A stretch of 10,087 nt of DNA from Candidatus Thorarchaeota archaeon SMTZ1-83 (lineage in GTDB: Archaea; Asgardarchaeota; Thorarchaeia; Thorarchaeales; Thorarchaeaceae), in the NCBI GenBank assembly GCA_001563325.1, contig LRSK01000261.1, positions 1-10,087 on the forward strand. Reading direction: 5' to 3'. The notes under the pieces are model-generated. The model was not told the DNA's origin and ran no database searches. It was given only the letters and a program-made list of their open reading frames with translations. Positions 6,886 through 10,087 of this stretch are shown piece by piece. The number at the start of each line of letters is the position of its first letter. Position 1 is the first letter of the stretch. A program made the position numbers and the translations under genes.

Positions 6886-7428
6886 CTATCTCAGCTCTCC
6901 AGTTATCCCACTCACAATTCGAATGATTCCCACGGTTATCATCGCAGCAGACAGTAGTAGAATCAGGGTATAGAAGCCTAGGCCTGGAAATACTGCTGCT
7001 AGGAACCCGAAGCTGAATGCGATAATACCTCCACCTATGTAGAGAGCTCTAGCCCATGTGGCCATTCCCTTCTCCAAATGACCTACTACTATTCTTGACA
7101 TTCCCATTAGCATGATTGCAAAGGTCACCATTGTAACCAAGAATGTGATTGCGAGGTCAGGAAATAGAATCACACCCATTGATAGCACCGTTGCTAAAAC
7201 GCCTACAGTTCCTTTGGTAATACGGGCTCTAGTGTCAAGTCGCTTCATGAATATGGTCTTAATAATCCTGACGAATCCCACAACTGCCAAAGCAATTGCA
7301 ATCGTCAAGACTATGGTTCGTTGTGCCAAGGAGGGGTCCAAGACAATCCACAAGCTCACCGCAACTATAACAAGCCCTATCACTAAATCAAGGCCTCTTG
7401 ACCAGCTTGGATAATACTCAGAAGACAT
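6886..7428 (-). CDS. HdeD/DUF308-family membrane protein, copy 2
   Basis: A 180-residue, six-helix membrane protein of the HdeD/DUF308 family, paralogous to the gene at 5550-6083. Helix pairs end in VVGFVRIIKT, LMGMSRIVVG and TVGIIRIVSG, the family repeat. Compared with copy 1 the loops are more basic (KRLDTRARITKG). It starts at ATG 7428 with GTGAT five bases upstream and is followed after 36 bases by the TPR-like gene. The family is associated with acid/stress tolerance in bacteria; the archaeal role is unproven. It lies just downstream, on the same strand, of the 145-residue gene at 7514, from which 85 bases separate it. Confidence 0.85.
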   Translation of the reverse strand: MSSEYYPSWSRGLDLVIGLVIVAVSLWIVLDPSLAQRTIVLTIAIALAVVGFVRIIKTIFMKRLDTRARITKGTVGVLATVLSMGVILFPDLAITFLVTMVTFAIMLMGMSRIVVGHLEKGMATWARALYIGGGIIAFSFGFLAAVFPGLGFYTLILLLSAAMITVGIIRIVSGITGELR

Positions 7429-7513
7429 ATTTCATCACTGGCAACACTTCATAATGAGGATTTTGTCTTGCCATTTCCTCAGGTCATTCTGCAGTCTAGT
7501 TTCACAGGACAAA

Positions 7514-7951
7514 CTATGAGACCTCCTCTTGCCCTTCATATTGATTTAGTCCTATTAGGAACTCAAATGGATCTCCATCCACCATTTCCGCTGACAACCG
7601 AAGAGCGAATATATCATGTTGCATTGGTGCGAAATTCAGTTCAACATCACCTGATATCAGTACTCTCTTCAAGCTCATGTGGGGCGGCCATTGACCAGTC
7701 CTTTGGATGTAGTCCATAGCACGATTTGACAGAATCTCGCTGGCAATTCTTTTGTTTATTCTAACTAGGCCTTTTTCACTTACGATGCCGAAGGAAGTGT
7801 TACTATCGCTCATTCCGCGTTTGGAAATTGTGTTTGTCTTTCTCAAGATAATTGAGTTGATAGAAGCGCGTTTCTTGACTCGTTCAACAGCGAAAGTATC
7901 GGCATCTATCGAGTATGCTCGACCAAAATCAATCTCCACCCAATCTACCAT
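7514..7951 (-). CDS. Unrecognised domain protein; finger-less paralog of the PARP-finger protein
   Basis: A 145-residue protein of no family I recognise. It is clearly homologous along its whole length to residues 1-145 of the protein at 8489-9172. Shared blocks include VDWV, HVKKRA/RVKKRA, SxGIVxExGxV, KxxAS.xL..xAxDY, WPP...KRVL.SGDVE, and EMV..DP..FL. It ends (YEGQEEVS) exactly where the other protein goes on into its zinc finger, so it is the same domain alone. The lone domain is rich in short strands with charged loops. It starts at ATG 7951 with GAAGGCAGAGAG as an approximate ribosome site, 92 bases after hsp20, and has its own TATA-like box. It could form heterodimers with the finger-bearing paralog; that is inference. 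Confidence 0.8.
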   Translation of the reverse strand: MVDWVEIDFGRAYSIDADTFAVERVKKRASINSIILRKTNTISKRGMSDSNTSFGIVSEKGLVRINKRIASEILSNRAMDYIQRTGQWPPHMSLKRVLISGDVELNFAPMQHDIFALRLSAEMVDGDPFEFLIGLNQYEGQEEVS

Positions 7952-8007
7952 TGATTTGCACTCTCTGCCTTCTTGCCAAGTATTACAGTTACTTCGCTAT
8001 TCTCAGT

Positions 8008-8017
8008 ATATAATCTG
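8008..8017 (-). promoter_or_regulatory. TATA-like box of the 145-residue gene
   Basis: On the minus strand GATTATATAC lies about 57-66 bases before ATG 7951. It would place the transcript start near 7985 with a short leader containing the ribosome site. It suggests this gene can be expressed independently of hsp20. Confidence 0.5.
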
Positions 8018-8018
8018 G

Positions 8019-8040
8019 GGGATTGATTTCAAGGAATCCC
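8019..8040. repeat. Inverted repeat GGGATT-N10-AATCCC after hsp20
   Basis: GGGATT (8019-8024) and AATCCC (8035-8040) lie just past the hsp20 stop and just upstream of the TATA-like box of the next gene. It may be a 3' hairpin of hsp20 or an operator for the next gene. Six-base arms are only modest evidence. Confidence 0.3.
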
Positions 8041-8043
8041 AAT

Positions 8044-8466
8044 CTAGTCTATCCTGACCTTGTACCCCTTGCCTTCCTTCGTGTCAGTAGTCTTTAGCGT
8101 GATTTCTAGAATTCCATTGTTGAAACTAGCTTTGACCTTTGTAGGCTCAATTTCCTTCGAAAGGGAGAAAATTCTCTTATACTTCCGGGTTTCACTCTCA
8201 GCTACAATAATCAGAGTCGACCTGGTGACCGTGATTTCTATCTCATCTTTGCTAACGCCCGGTAGCTCAAATGTCACTATGGTGTCACCGGTCTTTTCGT
8301 CAACTCTCATCTCAGATAGCGGAGTTCGAAAACCTTCCTCCAGTCTTTTTGTCCATTCCAATGGATATCTCATCATTGACCTGAATGCTCTTTCTAAATC
8401 TGACAGACCAAATACATCGAATGGATTTCGTCTTTCAACAATGTCTCTTTTCTCGTCATCACTCAT
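8044..8466 (-). CDS. hsp20: Small heat shock protein Hsp20 (alpha-crystallin family)
   Basis: A 140-residue small heat shock protein, an ATP-independent holdase chaperone. The N-terminal arm (to ~residue 48) has NPFDVF and aromatic/Met segments. The alpha-crystallin domain follows: FELPGVSKDEIEITV, then the hallmark FNNGILEITLK (A.xxNGvLxI motif). The C-terminus YKVRID supplies the I/V-x-I motif that links dimers into larger oligomers. The frame extends upstream to 8499, but GGAGGGGG eight bases before ATG 8466 fixes the start there. It begins 22 bases after the PARP-finger gene stop on the same strand, so the two are likely one operon and share the operator-rich promoter at 9238-9290. The pairing suggests stress induction. 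Confidence 0.93.
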   Translation of the reverse strand: MSDDEKRDIVERRNPFDVFGLSDLERAFRSMMRYPLEWTKRLEEGFRTPLSEMRVDEKTGDTIVTFELPGVSKDEIEITVTRSTLIIVAESETRKYKRIFSLSKEIEPTKVKASFNNGILEITLKTTDTKEGKGYKVRID

Positions 8467-8488
8467 TGATTGTTCCCCCTCCGGGTTC

Positions 8489-9172
8489 CTAATTTGCAAG
8501 AAGCCGTTTCAGCCGCTGTCTATCTTCTGATTTGAGAAAATCATATCCATCCAGCTTTTCGATTTCAGATGCGTCTATCCTTTTCGCAACACATCTTGGA
8601 TGGTGCCATCTGTAAGAGAGCTTTTCTTCATAGAAATAGGGTTCACCTATTCGTAGTCTACGCTCCAAAATAACATCTTTGCACGTGCGGCATTTTGACC
8701 TTCCAGATTTAGCAGTTTCAACTTTCCATAATGGTTCTTTTGGTGTTTCATGTTTCTTTAACCGACTTAGAAAATCGCTTGGATCTTCCCCAACCATCTC
8801 TTTAGTCAATGGGAGTACAAAGGAGTCATACTCAGTGGGCTCATAGTAGACCTCCACGTCTCCCGAATTTAGGACTCTTTTCATTGAAGTGAATGGCGGC
8901 CATCTCTTCTTCCAGCGCATGTAATCAAGAGCCTGTTTGGCAAGTGTATCACTTGCATCTTTCTTTTTTAACGCGACTATTCCCGTTTCTCCAACTATGC
9001 CCAATGAAGACTTGACATATGTTCTCTCTTCATCATCAAGCGTTTCCCTGCTCTTCAACACAATGACTGTGCCAACAGGAGCACGTTTCTTCACATGCTT
9101 GAAGCTGAAGGATTCTGGGTCTACCCAGTATGCCCACTCGGATTCAATAGCAACCCAATCCACTATTCCCAT
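8489..9172 (-). CDS. Novel domain fused to a C-terminal PARP-type zinc finger
   Basis: A 227-residue protein. Residues 1-145 form an unrecognised domain shared with the gene at 7514-7951. Residues ~150-215 are a PARP-type zinc finger: KSGRSKCRTC gives C161-x2-C164, and RWHHPRC gives H191-x2-C194, a CCHC zinc site with 26 residues between the pairs. IEKLDGYDFLKSEDRQRLKR after it matches the usual GfdeLxxeDQ tail of these fingers. In PARP1 and DNA ligase III such fingers bind DNA nicks and breaks. No ADP-ribosyltransferase domain is present. The frame could begin at TTG 9247, but ATG 9172 matches the paralog's N-terminus (GIVDWV / MVDWV) and avoids translating the promoter. It is followed by hsp20 after 22 bases. 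A DNA-break sensor or repair accessory is plausible but inferred. Confidence 0.85.
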   Translation of the reverse strand: MGIVDWVAIESEWAYWVDPESFSFKHVKKRAPVGTVIVLKSRETLDDEERTYVKSSLGIVGETGIVALKKKDASDTLAKQALDYMRWKKRWPPFTSMKRVLNSGDVEVYYEPTEYDSFVLPLTKEMVGEDPSDFLSRLKKHETPKEPLWKVETAKSGRSKCRTCKDVILERRLRIGEPYFYEEKLSYRWHHPRCVAKRIDASEIEKLDGYDFLKSEDRQRLKRLLAN

Positions 9173-9237
9173 GTTTTGTTGATTTCCTTTAGGTCGAGAA
9201 TGGTTTACACTTCCCTTCAGCACGTCGTCCACCCATA

Positions 9238-9290
9238 TTGCATACAATTGTATTCATACGTATGCAAAATGTAATCAAATAGTTATAAAT
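9238..9290 (-). promoter_or_regulatory. Operator-rich promoter of the PARP-finger/hsp20 operon
   Basis: On the minus strand ATTTATAA (9290-9283) is a good TATA box. Then come TACATTTTG (9273-9265), the perfect palindrome CATACGTATG (9264-9255), where transcription should start, and the perfect palindrome ATACAATTGTAT (9253-9242). The 15-base element TTGCATACAATTGTA (9238-9252, plus strand) recurs exactly at 9563-9577 in the RHH regulator's promoter. A protein bound here would cover the transcript start, as a repressor would. Confidence 0.7.
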
Positions 9291-9360
9291 CTGTTTACAG
9301 ACTATTTGGTGGCCGCTGTCTTTACAATGCCTGAATTTACAGAGATAATACTCAGGAACC

Positions 9361-9531
9361 TCAAGAAGACCTCCGATTGTTAGCCCTATCAATTTCCTCA
9401 TGATGATCGAGATGAGATCGTATTGCTTCTCTCACAAAGGAGGCAAAGCCCTTCCAGGATTCTTTCTTCTCCAAATTCTCAAAACGATTCTTTAGTTCTT
9501 TTGGCACTCTAATCATAATGTCGCTAGTCAT
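9361..9531 (-). CDS. Ribbon-helix-helix (CopG/Arc-MetJ type) DNA-binding protein
   Basis: A 56-residue regulator. Residues 3-9 (SDIMIRV) form the DNA-contacting strand, PKELKNRFENLEKK the first helix, and FASFVREAIRSHLDHHEE the second. The strand, the P-x-x-L and the F.REAIR pattern are typical of RHH proteins, which bind as dimers by inserting a two-stranded ribbon into the major groove. A longer frame opens at 9633 but would translate the promoter; ATG 9531 has AAGGAAG eight bases upstream and is chosen. Palindromic elements flank its TATA box, fitting self-repression. The same elements precede the PARP-finger operon downstream. It could also be an antitoxin-type regulator, but no toxin gene is adjacent on its strand. 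Confidence 0.85.
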   Translation of the reverse strand: MTSDIMIRVPKELKNRFENLEKKESWKGFASFVREAIRSHLDHHEEIDRANNRRSS

Positions 9532-9562
9532 ACGGTCAGCTTCCTTAGATTCATATACCGAT

Positions 9563-9614
9563 TTGCATACAATTGTAGATATATTTATATACATTTTGTT
9601 TACATACGTATACA
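9563..9614. promoter_or_regulatory. Shared bidirectional promoter with operators for the RHH gene and the divergent gene
   Basis: ATATATTTATATA (9579-9591) can serve as TATA box on either strand. On one side lies TTGCATACAATTGTA (9563-9577), containing the perfect palindrome TACAATTGTA. On the other lie TACATTTTG (9590-9598) and ATACGTAT (9604-9611). The same three elements occur at 9238-9273 with TACATTTTG in the opposite orientation. The leader to ATG 9531 would be about 30 bases; toward the divergent gene about 45. The binder is most likely the RHH protein itself (inference). Confidence 0.7.
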
Positions 9615-9663
9615 TTGGTTCTGATGACTTCATAGTCAGAGCCAGATTGAGGTGAATTCTACA

Positions 9664-10026
9664 TTGCCATTGAGATTCCTAACAAGACTGAGAAAGGGTG
9701 CCGGTCATTACAATGTATTCTATGTGCCGAGATATGTTAAGGAGTTCTATGGTCTCAGGACCGGGAGCTATAAGGGTGGAGTTACTTTGAAGGATGGTAC
9801 AACGGCGGGCTATAGGATTAGCCTATCACCACATAGGAATACCTTTCGGGGTCGTGTTCCAGAGTCAGCAGGTTTTCCTGGAAGCATTGTTGAGGTATGG
9901 ATGTACCCACACACATGGATGCAATCTATCAACATACCGATTCAATCTCTTGAAATTAGATCCGAAGGGCCAATACCGAGCTTTGCATATCCTGATACAT
10001 TCAGGACAAATTACAGGCAAAGATGA
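9664..10026 (+). CDS. Conserved-looking small protein of unknown function
   Basis: About 120 residues, soluble and basic, starting PLRFLTRLRKGAGHYNVFYV. I do not recognise the family. The block YNVFYVPRYVKEFYGLRTGS, followed by VTLKDGTTAGYRISL and GSIVEVWMYP, recalls the P...R..LGL..Gd.V.. pattern of SpoVT/AbrB or B3-type DNA-binding barrels; this is only a visual likeness. The frame opens at GTG 9652, but GAGGTGA (9649-9655) overlaps it and is eight bases before TTG 9664, so TTG 9664 is preferred. It diverges from the RHH regulator and shares its operator region, so it is probably in the same regulon. It ends at TGA 10024. Confidence 0.6.
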   Translation: MPLRFLTRLRKGAGHYNVFYVPRYVKEFYGLRTGSYKGGVTLKDGTTAGYRISLSPHRNTFRGRVPESAGFPGSIVEVWMYPHTWMQSINIPIQSLEIRSEGPIPSFAYPDTFRTNYRQR

Positions 10027-10076
10027 GTACCCATAATGCATTCTCGATTAGTAGAGCCAAGGGAGAGAAATGCGAG

Positions 10077-10087
10077 ATGAGCACAGT
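10077..10087 (+). CDS. Possible start of the next gene, cut by the window end
   Basis: GGGAGAG (10061-10067) is nine bases before ATG 10077, which opens MSTV. Another ATG at 10070 is too close to that site. Only four codons are visible, so nothing can be said of the product. Confidence 0.3.

Noticed and set aside
8060..8530. Long plus-strand frame opposite hsp20
   Set aside because: It is the antisense shadow of a clear alpha-crystallin gene.
9173..9247. 25-residue N-terminal extension of the PARP-finger protein from TTG 9247
   Set aside because: The TTG lies inside the operator palindrome; the paralog starts at the equivalent of ATG 9172.
9189..9401. Minus-strand 70-codon frame between the RHH gene and the PARP-finger gene
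   Set aside because: It runs through the TATA box and operators of the PARP-finger promoter and overlaps the RHH gene's 3' end; no domain pattern or ribosome site.
9532..9633. N-terminal extension of the RHH protein
   Set aside because: It would translate the TATA box and palindromes; ATG 9531 has a good ribosome site and begins right at the RHH strand.
9619..9642. C/D-box-like TGATGA followed by CAG in the leader of the divergent gene
   Set aside because: No properly spaced D, C' and D' boxes were found, so a C/D guide RNA is not supported.
1..10087. Search for tRNA, rRNA, CRISPR arrays and insertion sequences
   Set aside because: No cloverleaf with T-loop GTTCRA signature, no regularly spaced repeats and no transposase-like frame or terminal inverted repeats were seen by eye.

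Overview
The window looks archaeal. Genes carry short GGTGAT- or GGAGG-type ribosome binding sites or none at all, and AT-rich TATA-like boxes sit about 25-30 bases before likely transcript starts. Gene content fits too: a stand-alone Lrp/AsnC RAM domain, a MoaD/ThiS-like beta-grasp protein, a ribbon-helix-helix regulator, Hsp20 and ACR3/ArsR. A PARP-type zinc finger in a prokaryotic protein would suit an Asgard-type lineage such as Thorarchaeota, but that placement is inference. No tRNA, rRNA, CRISPR array or insertion sequence was seen.

Bases 1-3030 are metal/stress genes mixed with gene decay. An ACR3 arsenite pump, cut by the window edge and broken by a frameshift, runs into an intact arsR. 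A relic follows in which the first ~33 codons of an ABC ATPase are joined to the C-terminal part of an ABC-2 permease. Next come an intact bacterioferritin-like gene and a small membrane-protein gene broken by a stop and a frameshift.

Bases 3035-5550 hold an MFS exporter of the drug:H+ antiporter type, a divergent MoaD/ThiS-like protein without a terminal GG, and a RAM-domain protein. The RAM gene is preceded by two identical-arm palindromes (TTATGAAT-N4-ATTCATAA). A 440-base stretch beyond it holds at best one doubtful small ORF.

Bases 5550-7430 contain two HdeD/DUF308 membrane paralogs facing each other around a TPR-like gene. The second HdeD gene and the TPR-like gene form a likely operon.

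Bases 7514-10087 are the most unusual part. A ribbon-helix-helix regulator lies upstream of a gene encoding an unrecognised ~145-residue domain plus a C-terminal PARP-type zinc finger. A 22-base gap separates that gene from hsp20, and a second copy of the unrecognised domain without the finger follows under its own promoter. The regulator's promoter and the finger gene's promoter share a 15-base identical element and several palindromic elements around their TATA boxes. This suggests one regulon: the RHH protein controls itself, the finger-hsp20 operon and probably a divergent gene of unknown function. A stress- or DNA-damage-linked role is inference.
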